A DNA stretch of 64,000 bases from Winogradskyella helgolandensis (GCF_013404085.1 NZ_JABFHO010000002.1:62001-126000), one strand, 5' to 3'; shown: positions 18,114-27,966, counted from the stretch's first letter. The notes: generated from the letters alone by a model not told the origin. Program-made: numbers and translations.

Positions 18114-19157
18114 TTAATTAAATCTATTAATATCAATTTCAGGATCTAAGGCTTCATTCTTTTCAATACAATTAAATAATTCTTTAGCAACATAAGGTGC
18201 AATCATTACCCCACGTGTTCCAAGTCCGTTAAGGACATAAAGATTAGGGTGTTTTGGATGTCTACCAACTAAAGGTCTCCTATCTTTTACGGTTGGTCTT
18301 ACACCTGCGATATGGCTGACAACTTCAAAATGACCAGTCATAAACGATTTTAATTTTGAAATTAGTTCTGTCTTAGCTGATTCTGTTGGCGTATTAGATT
18401 TATCATCGTTATTATAAGTTGCTCCCACATTATATAAATCATTACCTAACGGAATCACAAACACTGCCGATTTAACAGCGTAATCAATTTTTAAATTTGG
18501 TGCCTTTATCGTTAATATTTCTCCTTTAGAACCCGTAAGCGGAATACTATTAAAGTATGGATTTTGTTTTACACCAAAACCTTCAGCAAATACAGTGTAT
18601 TTTGCTTTTACGTTTTCGTAATGAATAGCTTCTCCTTCAAATTGAATGTAATCATGAACAAAAGATTTCTCTTCTAGATTTCCATTCACTTTTAGAAACT
18701 TTTTGTAATTGGAAATAAGGGTTTCTGTATCTAAACGTCCGGCGTGTAATACTTCACCAAACCCGAAGGGAGCATCAATCTCTAAATTATCGTTTTTCAC
18801 CAATTGAAGAGAAAGAAAGGGTTCTAATGATGGTTTGTCTGATGCTGTAAACCATTTGTTTTGCTCTTGAATAGAGGTAAAACGTCTTAAAAGGCGTAGT
18901 TTATAATCTATTTTAATATTGAGTTCCTTTTCAATTTTAGAATATAAAGGTAATGCTAACTCCAATTGCTCTTTAGCTTTCCACACCTCTGAAAACCGTT
19001 TTAGAATAACAGGATTATACATTCCGGCAGCAACTATAGAAGACTTTTGGGAGTCATCATTATATACTATAAATGTTTTATGATTAGCTCTTAATTCCTC
19101 GCAAAACGCAATACTTGCTAAGCCACAACCTACAATGATATAATCTACTTCTTTCAT
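18114..19157 (-). CDS. FAD-dependent oxidoreductase (DAO family)
   Basis: A 347-aa flavoprotein. The N-terminal Rossmann motif reads DYIIVGCGLASIAFCEEL (about residues 4-21), a GxGxxS variant of the usual GxGxxG. The C-terminal part carries AGVRPTVKDRRPLVGRHP and LNGLGTRGVMIAPYVA, typical of the DadA/ThiO/glycine oxidase-like group. The oxidised amine substrate is unknown. It lies directly downstream of gldN behind a strong terminator, so it is a separate unit. A -7 box-like TACTTTTG (19170-19163) sits only 5 bp from the start codon. Confidence 0.85.
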   Translation of the reverse strand: MKEVDYIIVGCGLASIAFCEELRANHKTFIVYNDDSQKSSIVAAGMYNPVILKRFSEVWKAKEQLELALPLYSKIEKELNIKIDYKLRLLRRFTSIQEQNKWFTASDKPSLEPFLSLQLVKNDNLEIDAPFGFGEVLHAGRLDTETLISNYKKFLKVNGNLEEKSFVHDYIQFEGEAIHYENVKAKYTVFAEGFGVKQNPYFNSIPLTGSKGEILTIKAPNLKIDYAVKSAVFVIPLGNDLYNVGATYNNDDKSNTPTESAKTELISKLKSFMTGHFEVVSHIAGVRPTVKDRRPLVGRHPKHPNLYVLNGLGTRGVMIAPYVAKELFNCIEKNEALDPEIDINRFN

Positions 19158-19184
19158 TACAGCAAAAGTAAATAAATGTTTGTT

Positions 19185-19203
19185 ATTCTTGCGAAGGCAG
19201 GAA
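19185..19203. repeat. Intergenic repeat, GCGAAGGCAGGAAT type
   Basis: The segment attcttgcgaaggcaggaat resembles a short dispersed intergenic sequence I associate with Flavobacteriaceae genomes. Only one copy is in this window, so the repeat status rests on recall. Confidence 0.4.
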
Positions 19204-19253
19204 TCAAATTTTGGTCTTTAATATTAGATTACTGATTTCTCAAGAAAGACAGC

Positions 19254-19290
19254 AAAAAAAAAAAAAAAACGCCCACTTAAAAAGTGAGCG
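19254..19290 (-). terminator. Intrinsic terminator of gldKLMN
   Basis: A 9-bp stem (cgcccactt with agtgagcg, one wobble pair) at 19270-19290 is followed on the minus strand by 16 consecutive T (19269-19254). It lies 24 bp after the gldN stop codon. Confidence 0.9.
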
Positions 19291-19314
19291 TTTATATAAT
19301 TTATGTTTTACTAA

Positions 19315-20226
19315 CTAGTAGCTCCACATATCTTGTTCAAAGTTTCTAATCTTATCTTTAATACGTTCTGATTCTAAAAGCTGCATTAACGCATTTTCTG
19401 CTACATACTCTTTTACTTCTCTATCACCATAAACATTTTCTTCTTTGTAGATAACTCCACTAAAGCGTCTGCTATTTAATAAATGATCAAAAGACAACGG
19501 CACAGCACTATTCTTGTTATTGAAGGCTTTAGCTTCATGAAGAATATCTCTTATTTCTGGGAAAAATACCCAAAATAAACCGATTGGTTCTTTATTAGTT
19601 TCATCATCAGAGTCAATAAAGTTCACATCTGGTGCCGCTGGTGCAATACCTAAAACACGAAACTTTAATTCTCCTTGACGCTTATCAAAGTACCAAAGTC
19701 CTTTAATTAAATAAGAATTAATATCTCCTGGTCCAATTTCTCTACGAACTTTATATTCTTCTGGCACAAGAGCGGTATCAGTAACACCTTCAGCATTCAT
19801 CCAATCAATTCCTACATCAAGAATTCTTTCCATAACTAAAGCAGGTGCCAAATCTTCCATGGTACGTTCTTCTGTAAAGTATGCGTCTGCATATACCTTA
19901 GGAATAGTTCCATCAGAGATATTTTGCATTAGCACCATGTACAATGATTTTCTATCATCACCTAAATTGTCTTCAATAGGAAAGTATAAAGGAAAATTAG
20001 CACGTTCATCTAAAACAATCTTTTCCCAAGTCATTTTAGAGAATAAAATATCTCTATCTCCGACATATCCATATTCTAAAGGCTTGTCGTTATCTAGAAG
20101 TAATTGTGCTTCAGTTTTCATACCAATTTCCTCTGGTATTTTTGCATTTAGGATATTAGCCTGAGCAAACATACTGTTTGCAGCTAAAACACCTATTCCT
20201 ATACATAAAAAGCTTTTTAAATTCAT
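19315..20226 (-). CDS. gldN: Gliding motility / T9SS protein GldN
   Basis: A 303-aa exported protein (signal peptide about residues 1-21, ending SMFAQA). GldN (PorN in Porphyromonas) is a periplasmic partner of the GldK ring under the outer membrane and is required for type IX secretion and gliding. The family is recognised from the blocks IDWMNAEGVTD, GLWYFDKRQGELKFRVLGIAP and the Trp-Ser-Tyr end, together with the syntenic gldK-gldL-gldM upstream. It is the last gene of the operon, followed by a strong terminator. No gldO paralogue is adjacent. Confidence 0.93.
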   Translation of the reverse strand: MNLKSFLCIGIGVLAANSMFAQANILNAKIPEEIGMKTEAQLLLDNDKPLEYGYVGDRDILFSKMTWEKIVLDERANFPLYFPIEDNLGDDRKSLYMVLMQNISDGTIPKVYADAYFTEERTMEDLAPALVMERILDVGIDWMNAEGVTDTALVPEEYKVRREIGPGDINSYLIKGLWYFDKRQGELKFRVLGIAPAAPDVNFIDSDDETNKEPIGLFWVFFPEIRDILHEAKAFNNKNSAVPLSFDHLLNSRRFSGVIYKEENVYGDREVKEYVAENALMQLLESERIKDKIRNFEQDMWSY

Positions 20227-20266
20227 CTTGTCGTTTATTATAATTTGGGATTTTCTTTAAGATATC

Positions 20267-21838
20267 TTAGTTAGATACTTCAATCGTTACAGGAGACACA
20301 CCTTTTAATTGGTAAGAATTATTTCCTTGTATTTTGGCTTTAATATTAAAGATCGTAACCACATCACCTGCACGTGCTCTACCAATTGCTGATTTAGCTT
20401 GTGAATTCATTTTAGTTCCAGCAACATTTACTGTAGGCTGACCAGGAACTTTAATTTGAAATGATGTTACGTTAATTGGTAAATCAAATACAAAGTCATC
20501 TAACTTAGCACCAACAGTACCTATTTCTAAATTACGTTTAGGTAATCTAACCATACCATCCTGACCAGAAATTGTACCAGTAGGTTTTGGAATATCCTTA
20601 ATTCTAAAGGTCTTTTTATCACTAACTCTAGATCCATCGTCTAAAGTAGCTGTAACATTAATTGTTACCTCTCTACCTGTACCAGGAGTCATATTATATT
20701 TACCCTTTCCTGCAGGATTAAGTCCATTACCAGTTGCTTGAACTTTATTGTCTGGAACACCAGCGAATGAAATTGTCATTGGATTAACAACACCACGATA
20801 AACAACGTTCATCTTATCTGCAGAAATTGTTGCAGAATTTGGTCTTGGTACAACCACATAGTTAGCTACAATTGGAATTGGTAATTCTTTACCGTTTTCA
20901 ATAAAAGTAAATTCACCTTCAATTGAATGCTCACCAACGTTACCTACATTAAAATCTAATGTTGCAGCACCTGTTGAGTCAATTGCATTATTTAAATCAA
21001 CTTCTTGACCCTGTACAACTAATTTCGTAGGGGGAACATTTGCATATTTCCCAATAACAACACGTCCTTGAAACTTTTCACCTGCAAAAAATGCAGATTT
21101 ATCAGCTAAGACAATTGCCTTATAGTTATTAAGTGTTGTAGCTTCAGATAATGTGTTACCTAAAAATAAGTTGTATAGGTTAGCCTCTGTTACTCTAACA
21201 TCATTTTGCATTGCTGTTAACTTAGTATAGGATGCAATTGCTGGATAACCTTGGAAGTTATAATTTAACCAATCAATTTTCTTTCCATCTTTATTAAGCT
21301 CTTGTGCTGTGCTAAAAGTTTTTTCAAAAGTTTCACTTTCTCCTCTATAAGCTTCATCTTTTGATAAGATAGCCATAATGTCTGATTTGTATTCGTTAAG
21401 AGCAGCCATTACTTTGTCTCCTTCTTTTGTTAAACGATCACCAGTAAACCAAGCTTCATCAAGAATATCGGTTTTATCCATTGCTTCAAAAGGTAAATTA
21501 CCTGTTTTAGGATCTATCTGATATTCTCCTGTCTTAAGTAAATCAACTTTTACACCTTCAAGAAACTTGAAGTATTTATCTGAAGCTATTTGCACTTGTT
21601 GTGCTCTTGCTGCTGGAACACTAAATTCCTCAGGTTTTTCCTCACCTTTAGTCTTTAAATCTGTAAGCATAGCTTCGTTTCTACTTCCTGTTGCTTCATT
21701 AGCATCAGCAAATTTTGCTTCCATTAATCCGAAAGCGGATAGTACTTCTTTTGACATATTCATCGCCATCATAGCAATAAATACCAAGTACATTAGGTTA
21801 ATCATTTTTTGCCTTGCGGACTGTTTTCCTCCTGCCAT
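20267..21838 (-). CDS. gldM: Gliding motility / T9SS motor protein GldM
   Basis: A 523-aa protein with a single N-terminal transmembrane helix (about residues 15-36, LMYLVFIAMMAMNM) and a long periplasmic part made of a helical domain and three Ig-like beta domains. With GldL it forms the inner-membrane rotary motor that drives type IX secretion and gliding, and its periplasmic rod reaches the GldK/GldN ring. The N-terminal AGGKQSARQKMINLMYLVF is diagnostic. The length is normal for the family. It lies between gldL (46-bp gap) and gldN (40-bp gap). Confidence 0.95.
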   Translation of the reverse strand: MAGGKQSARQKMINLMYLVFIAMMAMNMSKEVLSAFGLMEAKFADANEATGSRNEAMLTDLKTKGEEKPEEFSVPAARAQQVQIASDKYFKFLEGVKVDLLKTGEYQIDPKTGNLPFEAMDKTDILDEAWFTGDRLTKEGDKVMAALNEYKSDIMAILSKDEAYRGESETFEKTFSTAQELNKDGKKIDWLNYNFQGYPAIASYTKLTAMQNDVRVTEANLYNLFLGNTLSEATTLNNYKAIVLADKSAFFAGEKFQGRVVIGKYANVPPTKLVVQGQEVDLNNAIDSTGAATLDFNVGNVGEHSIEGEFTFIENGKELPIPIVANYVVVPRPNSATISADKMNVVYRGVVNPMTISFAGVPDNKVQATGNGLNPAGKGKYNMTPGTGREVTINVTATLDDGSRVSDKKTFRIKDIPKPTGTISGQDGMVRLPKRNLEIGTVGAKLDDFVFDLPINVTSFQIKVPGQPTVNVAGTKMNSQAKSAIGRARAGDVVTIFNIKAKIQGNNSYQLKGVSPVTIEVSN

Positions 21839-21884
21839 TTCTAATTAGTTTTTAATTATTAATTAATTCGATTATAAAAACCAA

Positions 21885-22520
21885 TTAGTTTTTGTTCATT
21901 GCAGATAACATACCACCATAAACACCGTTTAAAGATGAAAGGTTAGATGCTAATGATTGCATTTGTTCTTTTAATTTAGTTGCATTTTCTACAGCTTCTT
22001 CGTTGATTGCAGCTTGACGGCTTGCACTGTCCATTTGCACTTTATAAAGACTGTTTAAAGATTCCATTTGCGCTGCTGCTAATGACATTTCTTCGCTATA
22101 TTTCTTTTGAGATGCCATAGAATCAACTGTAGGAGAGATTCCTTTTGCTGCTCCTTCAAAGTTTTTAATACTGTCACCTAGGCTTGCCATAAGTGCACCA
22201 TCAATTTTAGCATCTTTTAATAAGCTATCTAATTTTTTAGATAACATACCTTCTGCATCTTTAGGCTCTTCTATAGCTTTCTTTTTAGATCCTAATGTCT
22301 GACCACCTGCTAATTCAGGGTATACTAAAGACCAATCTAAGTCATCTCCTTGTTTCTCAAATGCTGATAATGTAAATACAAGCGCTTCAACAATCATACC
22401 TATCGTTAGAATCGTTGATCCATACGGCCAGTGTTGAATTTTGAATAATGCTCCAACAATTACAATTGCAGCTCCAAGTCCGTAGACCATATTCATTGTT
22501 GATAATTTCTTTTGTGCCAT
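21885..22520 (-). CDS. gldL: Gliding motility / T9SS motor protein GldL
   Basis: A 211-aa inner-membrane protein with two transmembrane helices (about 9-28 and 35-54) and a long helical cytoplasmic tail. GldL and GldM convert proton motive force into rotation. Glu45 in the second helix (GMIVEALVF) aligns with the conserved membrane glutamate needed for proton flow. The N-terminal KIQHWPYG is typical. It lies between gldK and gldM in one operon. Confidence 0.95.
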   Translation of the reverse strand: MAQKKLSTMNMVYGLGAAIVIVGALFKIQHWPYGSTILTIGMIVEALVFTLSAFEKQGDDLDWSLVYPELAGGQTLGSKKKAIEEPKDAEGMLSKKLDSLLKDAKIDGALMASLGDSIKNFEGAAKGISPTVDSMASQKKYSEEMSLAAAQMESLNSLYKVQMDSASRQAAINEEAVENATKLKEQMQSLASNLSSLNGVYGGMLSAMNKN

Positions 22521-22603
22521 GATTTTAAGTTTTTTGTTTTCAAATGAGCTTTGGTTAAGTAATACTCATTCTGGATTAATATTAGGTTTAAGTTAAGTTA
22601 AAT

Positions 22604-23956
22604 TTAATTTGTCGCTGCGTTTTTAGTTACTTCAGTTCCCATGTAATCTTGAACTGTTCTAAATCCGATATAGCTTCTTGCTGAATCTGCATATTCATAA
22701 TCTCTAGAACTTACTTGCAAGAAATAAGCAACATCTTTCCAAGATCCACCTCTAACAACTTTACGTGCATTATCAGGATCGTTTACGTTAGGATTGATTG
22801 ATGATGCAAACTCATAAGACGCAGGATCATAAGAACCATTCACCCATTCTGAAACATTACCAGCCATATTGTATAAGTTAAAATCATTTGGATCATAAGA
22901 ATCCGCTTCTACTGTATATAATGCTTGATCGGCTGCATAATCACCTCTTAATGGTTTAAAGTTAGCCATAAAACAACCTCTGTCGTTTTTAGTGTAAGGT
23001 CCACCCCAAGGGTAAGTTGCACCTTGCAATCCACCACGTGCTGCATATTCCCATTCAGCTTCAGATGGTAATCTGTAAGAATTTACAGGTTGTCTTCCTC
23101 TTTTCTTTCTATCAGCATTGTGATATAAAGTTCTCCACTGACAGAACGCTTGCGCTTGCTTCCAAGACACACCAACAACTGGATAATCTCCATAAGCATC
23201 ATGCCAAAAATAATCATTATGCATTGGCTCATTATAAGAGTATGCGAAATCTCTAATCCAAGCCGTTGTATCTGGATAAATCTCAACTTCTTGCTGAACT
23301 ACAACCTCAGAACGCTTTAAACCTCTATTTTTAGCGGCTTTTTGGATATCCATATAAGTATATTGAAACTTAAATTGCTTAACGTCCCAAGTACGTTGAC
23401 CATTATAAGATTCTTCTAATGGTAAATACATACCATCCATCACCTCAGCATACAATTCATCTGGATAATCATCCGTACTGAAATATAATTTTGCTTCACG
23501 ATTAATCTTTCTTTGTTCGTTACCATAGGTATTCACCATATAACTTTCATAAGCGTTAAGATCTTCTGGATTTGCATCTTCATAAGCAAATTCTCCAATA
23601 TCTCCGCTTCCTGGTGTTTTCCCTTCTAAGTCAGCCATCTCAGCTAATTTTAATCTTAGAGTAGAATCTCTTACCCATTCTACAAATTGGCGATACTCGC
23701 TATTTGTAATTTCAGTTTCGTCCATATAGAATGCACGAACAGTAGCTGTTCTTGTTGGTGCGTCTTGTACTCCGGCTAAATCATCATCTGATTTACCCAT
23801 AATAAAAGCTCCACCTGGCACCAATGTCATTCCATAGGGCTTTTCCGGATGCCATTTCTTACCTTGTACACCAACCAATTGTCCACGATCACCAGAATTA
23901 CAACTGGCTACCATAACTAGTACTGTGGTTAGTAAAATAAACTTCTTAATATTCAT
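22604..23956 (-). CDS. gldK: Gliding motility lipoprotein GldK
   Basis: A 450-aa outer membrane lipoprotein with lipobox VMVASC (lipidated Cys19). The mature part has a formylglycine-generating-enzyme/SUMF1-like fold: TLVPGGAFIMG, FYMDETEITNSEYRQFVEW, YRLPSEAEWEYAARGG, NMAGNVSEWVNG and VVRGGSWKD. In GldK/PorK this fold is structural and builds the periplasmic ring with GldN. It is the first gene of gldKLMN. A candidate promoter lies about 45 bp upstream. Confidence 0.95.
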   Translation of the reverse strand: MNIKKFILLTTVLVMVASCNSGDRGQLVGVQGKKWHPEKPYGMTLVPGGAFIMGKSDDDLAGVQDAPTRTATVRAFYMDETEITNSEYRQFVEWVRDSTLRLKLAEMADLEGKTPGSGDIGEFAYEDANPEDLNAYESYMVNTYGNEQRKINREAKLYFSTDDYPDELYAEVMDGMYLPLEESYNGQRTWDVKQFKFQYTYMDIQKAAKNRGLKRSEVVVQQEVEIYPDTTAWIRDFAYSYNEPMHNDYFWHDAYGDYPVVGVSWKQAQAFCQWRTLYHNADRKKRGRQPVNSYRLPSEAEWEYAARGGLQGATYPWGGPYTKNDRGCFMANFKPLRGDYAADQALYTVEADSYDPNDFNLYNMAGNVSEWVNGSYDPASYEFASSINPNVNDPDNARKVVRGGSWKDVAYFLQVSSRDYEYADSARSYIGFRTVQDYMGTEVTKNAATN

Positions 23957-23998
23957 AGTAACTCTAGGTTAAATTAGTCCTTATTATTTTTGAGGTCG

Positions 23999-24029
23999 TA
24001 AACATATTTATATATTTCCGAATAAACAA
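23999..24029 (-). promoter_or_regulatory. Candidate promoter of gldKLMN
   Basis: On the minus strand TTG (24029-24027) and TATGTTTA (24006-23999) are 20 bp apart, close to the TTG/TAnnTTTG consensus but with A for the final G. The gldK start is 42 bp downstream. Confidence 0.4.
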
Positions 24030-24114
24030 CTTTTTTTCTCTTTTTTTTGCACTTTACCCTTAAAATAAGCATTTCGTCGATTAAAAATATGTTAAAGTTC
24101 GATGAAATACAGTT

Positions 24115-25281
24115 TTAAAAGCTATTCTTCCTATATGCTTTGTACCAACGCTCTGGTATTTCACCTTGAGTTGCATTCACATAATCGGAATGCATGCATG
24201 GTAATAACGTATGCTTTTTTAATTTATTATTAACATTTGGTAAAAATGGAATTTCAATCCACCAACGACCTGTTTTTAAACTCTTATAAAAAATTAATTC
24301 ATCATCCTCTACCAAAACATTATACTTCTGGTAATGATTTTCATTTTTAAAATCGTCATCTTTTACTCTACAATTTACTCCTTCTATAAAATACCAAATC
24401 ATTTGAGCGACTAGCATTGAAGTTGCACTGTCATTTTTAGAGCCATGATATTCATAAACCCCAAATGATGATACTTTATTACTTATACCTGCATACCTAC
24501 TTATGGCGCAAATTTCCTTTCCAGAAAAACCATTAGGTGAATATTTCTGATTATCACTCACCTCAGAAGCTCTAACCGATTTTAAATCTACAGATACAAT
24601 ATGTGCATCTCGCATTAAAGGTTCTACTCTACTAACATCCCCAGAAACCTCTCCTAAACGATAGGCCTCAAAGTACAACTTTTCTATAAGATCTATTTCC
24701 TCTTGGGAGTTAAAATAGGTTTGATACCCAATTGTGGTATAATTAAATAGATTATAAGGTTCTTCTACAATGACTTTACCTACATAACTATTATTCTTAA
24801 TAGGAAGATTGGCATCACCCAAATCAAAGTTAGTATCTACACTAACAATGTTTACCATTGGCAAAAGAGAATCATAAGCACGATAGTTAGCGTAGGTTAA
24901 ATCCTGACTTCCTCCTAAAACGATAGGAATTATGTTTTTTTCTACTAAAACAGAGATTGCAGTACGAATTGCAAAATACGTATCTTCAACAGTTTCACCT
25001 GGCTCAATATCTCCAAGGTCTGCTATCGTTGTATGCCAATTACCTGGAAATAATGTATAAAGTGTTTTACGAATAGCATCGAAATTAATCCGAGCACCCA
25101 TATAATTAACATCATTTCTATTTTCTTGAACTCCAACAATGGCCATTTGAACGTTTTCCAAATCTGGAATACCGTTTTGACGCGAATGGACTTTAATCTT
25201 TTTTCCTAGCGCTTGCTGCGCTGTTAGTTCATTATGAGCTAAAACCGCATCTGATACAGGCGTGAGGAAATTAAAATTCAT
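24115..25281 (-). CDS. Arginase/formimidoylglutamase-fold protein, probable pseudoenzyme
   Basis: A 388-aa protein of the ureohydrolase (arginase/agmatinase/HutG) fold. The three metal-ligand motifs are degraded. The canonical GGDHS reads GGSQD (123-127), DAHxD reads DTNFD (149-153, His replaced by Asn), and DxDxxDP reads DLKSVR (232-237). Most of the six manganese ligands are therefore missing and hydrolase activity is unlikely (inference). The start is ATG at 25281, 6 bp after the topA stop codon. The in-frame TTG at 25287 is less likely. It lies between topA and gldK, an order I recall as conserved in Flavobacteriaceae, which hints at a structural or regulatory role. Confidence 0.8.
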   Translation of the reverse strand: MNFNFLTPVSDAVLAHNELTAQQALGKKIKVHSRQNGIPDLENVQMAIVGVQENRNDVNYMGARINFDAIRKTLYTLFPGNWHTTIADLGDIEPGETVEDTYFAIRTAISVLVEKNIIPIVLGGSQDLTYANYRAYDSLLPMVNIVSVDTNFDLGDANLPIKNNSYVGKVIVEEPYNLFNYTTIGYQTYFNSQEEIDLIEKLYFEAYRLGEVSGDVSRVEPLMRDAHIVSVDLKSVRASEVSDNQKYSPNGFSGKEICAISRYAGISNKVSSFGVYEYHGSKNDSATSMLVAQMIWYFIEGVNCRVKDDDFKNENHYQKYNVLVEDDELIFYKSLKTGRWWIEIPFLPNVNNKLKKHTLLPCMHSDYVNATQGEIPERWYKAYRKNSF

Positions 25282-25287
25282 ACTCAA

Positions 25288-27831
25288 TTATTTCTTTTTA
25301 GTTGTAGCTTTCTTTTTCGTTGCTGTTTTCTTAGTTGCCGTTTTTTTGGTGGCTTTCTTTTTGGTCGCTTTTTTCTTAGGTGCGTTTTTTTCGAGAATAT
25401 CTTGCGCCTTCTCTAAGGTCATTTTTGTAACATCTACTGTTTTGGCCAACTCAACTTTTTGTTTGCCTTTAATGATATTGTGTCTTCCCCATCTTGCTTT
25501 CTCAACTCTTACACCTTCGTCTTCCCAATTATGGATAACCTTGTCTATTTCTTTCTGAATTTTTTCTTCAATCAAAGTAACGATATCTTCTTCAGATAAA
25601 TTATCCCAATCGTACTTTTTATTCACATTTATAAAAAGATTGTTCCACTTTATAAATGGTCCAAAACGTCCTTTACCTTTTGTAACTTCCAAATCCTTGT
25701 ACATATATATAGGAGCATCTGCTAATTCCTTCTCCTTTATATATATTAAAGCTTCATCGTATTCAACACTTAATGGGTCAACACCTTTTGGTAATGACAC
25801 GAATTTTTTACCAAACTTAACGTAAGGTCCAAATCGTCCATTGTTAACTTCTACCTCTTCATCTTTATAATGACCTAATGCTTTTGGAAGTTTAAACAGG
25901 TCCATAGCTTCTTCAAAAGTTATAGAACCTAAGTGTTGATCTGGTGATAAACTCGCATATTGAGAATCTTCCTCATCGTCTGGTGTCCCTAATTGTACTA
26001 GAGGTCCAAATTTACCTAAACGCACTAAAACTGTTCGCCCTGTTTTTGGATCTGTACCTAAAATACGTTCACCAGATTCACGTTCTGCATTTTCTTGAAC
26101 ATCTTGAACCTGTGGATGAAACCCTTTATAAAAGTCTTTCATCATTTCTCTCCAATCTTCCTTTCCTTCAGCGATATCATCAAAACGATCTTCAACTTTA
26201 GCCGTAAAATTGTAATCTAAGATACTTTCAAAATGCTTTACTAAGAAATCAGTAACTATATTACCTATATCAGTTGGCACTAATTTTCCTTTATTAGAAC
26301 CGGTTTGTTCTGAAAGTGTGTTGTCCTTAATCTTTTGATCTTCTAAAACTAATTGCTTATAGCTTCTCTCATCACCTTCATGTGTGCCCTTTTCTACATA
26401 GTTTCTATTTTGAATTGTAGAAATTGTTGGCGCATAAGTAGACGGACGACCAATACCTAACTCTTCTAATTGCTTTACTAAAGAAGCTTCAGTGAATCTT
26501 GCAGGTGGTCTTGTAAATCGTTCTGTTGCTGTAATGTATTTATTCTGAAGTGCTTCTCCAATTTTTAAATCTGGTAAAATACCTTCTTGTTCTGCATCTT
26601 CATCATCAGTACCCTCTAAGTATACTTTAAGAAATCCTTCAAAAGTTATGATTTCCCCATTTGCAGTAAATTGTTCGCTTACCTTATTTTTTGAATCTAT
26701 CTGAACTTTAAGATTAGTACGCTCTAATTTAGCATCACTCATTTGAGATGCAATAGCACGTTTCCATATTAAATCGTACAATCTTGCTTGATCGCGTTCT
26801 ACACCAACAGAATGGTTCGCAAAATCAGTAGGTCTAATCGCCTCGTGAGCTTCTTGCGCTCCTTTAGATTTACCTTTATAATTTTTAGGATTGCTAAACT
26901 CAGCTCCATAAGCTGAAATTATTTCGTTTTGCGCTCCTTTTTTAGCTTCGTCAGATAAGTTCACACTATCTGTTCTCATGTATGTAATGAGACCAGCTTC
27001 ATACAAACGTTGCGCATTTTGCATCGTTCTACTTACTGAATATCCTAATTTACGAGAAGCTTCTTGCTGAAGTGTCGATGTTGTAAATGGTGCAGCTGGC
27101 GACTTTTTTGCTGGTTTCTTTTGTAAATCTGAAACTTTATAACCAGCTCCTATATTATTATTTAAAAATTCGAAAGCCTCTTTTTCAGAATTAAAATTCT
27201 TAGGTAATTTTGCCTTAAAAGAACTACCACCTTCGGTAGTAAACTCTGCATCAACCCTATACGACGCCTTAGCTTCGAATGCATGAACCTCTTTTTCGCG
27301 TTCTACAATTAAACGCACTGAAACCGATTGCACTCTACCAGCAGATAAACCACCTTTCACTTTTCTCCATAACACGGGAGACAACTCGTAACCGACAATA
27401 CGGTCTAAAACACGTCTTGCTTGCTGTGCATCTACTAAATTATAATCTATACTTCTTGGATTCTCAATAGCTTTATTGATAGCGCTTTTTGTAATCTCAT
27501 GAAATACAATTCGTTTGGTCTTGTCTTTATCTAACTTTAAAGTTTCAGCTAAATGCCAAGCAATCGCTTCTCCTTCTCGATCCTCATCACTCGCTAACCA
27601 TACAATGTCTGCTTTCTTTGCTAAATCCTTTAATTTTTTAACGACATCTTTCTTGTCTTTAGAAACCTGATACTTGGGCATAAAATCACCTTCGACATCT
27701 ACTCCTAATTCTTTAGATGGTAGATCTGCAATGTGTCCAAAACTGGACTCTACTTTGTAATCTTTTCCTAAAAATTTTTCAATAGTTTTAGCCTTTGCAG
27801 GTGACTCAACAATAACGAGATTTTTTGACAT
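25288..27831 (-). CDS. topA: Type I DNA topoisomerase
   Basis: An 847-aa type IA topoisomerase that relaxes negative supercoils. The N-terminal Toprim domain is LVIVESPAKAKTIEKFLG, with the acidic DEDREGEAIAWH (about 82-93) as metal site. The catalytic tyrosine is Tyr284 in LITYMRTDS. Instead of the zinc fingers of the E. coli enzyme, the C-terminus has Toprim C-terminal repeat blocks (for example GRFGPYVKFGKKF). It ends in a Lys-Ala-Thr low-complexity tail (about 815-847, KKATKK repeats), which probably binds DNA nonspecifically. It heads a transcript shared with the arginase-fold gene. Confidence 0.95.
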   Translation of the reverse strand: MSKNLVIVESPAKAKTIEKFLGKDYKVESSFGHIADLPSKELGVDVEGDFMPKYQVSKDKKDVVKKLKDLAKKADIVWLASDEDREGEAIAWHLAETLKLDKDKTKRIVFHEITKSAINKAIENPRSIDYNLVDAQQARRVLDRIVGYELSPVLWRKVKGGLSAGRVQSVSVRLIVEREKEVHAFEAKASYRVDAEFTTEGGSSFKAKLPKNFNSEKEAFEFLNNNIGAGYKVSDLQKKPAKKSPAAPFTTSTLQQEASRKLGYSVSRTMQNAQRLYEAGLITYMRTDSVNLSDEAKKGAQNEIISAYGAEFSNPKNYKGKSKGAQEAHEAIRPTDFANHSVGVERDQARLYDLIWKRAIASQMSDAKLERTNLKVQIDSKNKVSEQFTANGEIITFEGFLKVYLEGTDDEDAEQEGILPDLKIGEALQNKYITATERFTRPPARFTEASLVKQLEELGIGRPSTYAPTISTIQNRNYVEKGTHEGDERSYKQLVLEDQKIKDNTLSEQTGSNKGKLVPTDIGNIVTDFLVKHFESILDYNFTAKVEDRFDDIAEGKEDWREMMKDFYKGFHPQVQDVQENAERESGERILGTDPKTGRTVLVRLGKFGPLVQLGTPDDEEDSQYASLSPDQHLGSITFEEAMDLFKLPKALGHYKDEEVEVNNGRFGPYVKFGKKFVSLPKGVDPLSVEYDEALIYIKEKELADAPIYMYKDLEVTKGKGRFGPFIKWNNLFINVNKKYDWDNLSEEDIVTLIEEKIQKEIDKVIHNWEDEGVRVEKARWGRHNIIKGKQKVELAKTVDVTKMTLEKAQDILEKNAPKKKATKKKATKKTATKKTATKKKATTKKK

Positions 27832-27935
27832 TCTTAAAATTTTGCGTTTACAAATGTATATGAAAATTAAGATACAATCCTAATTTGGTCGTAAATAGGA
27901 TGCATTTTATCGTGATTAAAGTATTACAAAAAGCA

Positions 27936-27966
27936 GAAGAAGCCCTACAAGTTATGAGGCTTCTTC
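27936..27966 (-). terminator. Probable terminator hairpin
   Basis: The perfect 9-bp arms gaagaagcc (27936-27944) and ggcttcttc (27958-27966) lie downstream of the lipoprotein-like gene on the minus strand. The following T-run is short and interrupted. Confidence 0.5.

Noticed and set aside
25288..25400. Repetitive tract at the topA 3' end as CRISPR-like or mobile repeat
   Set aside because: It encodes the KKAT tail in frame, has no spacers and varies codon by codon.
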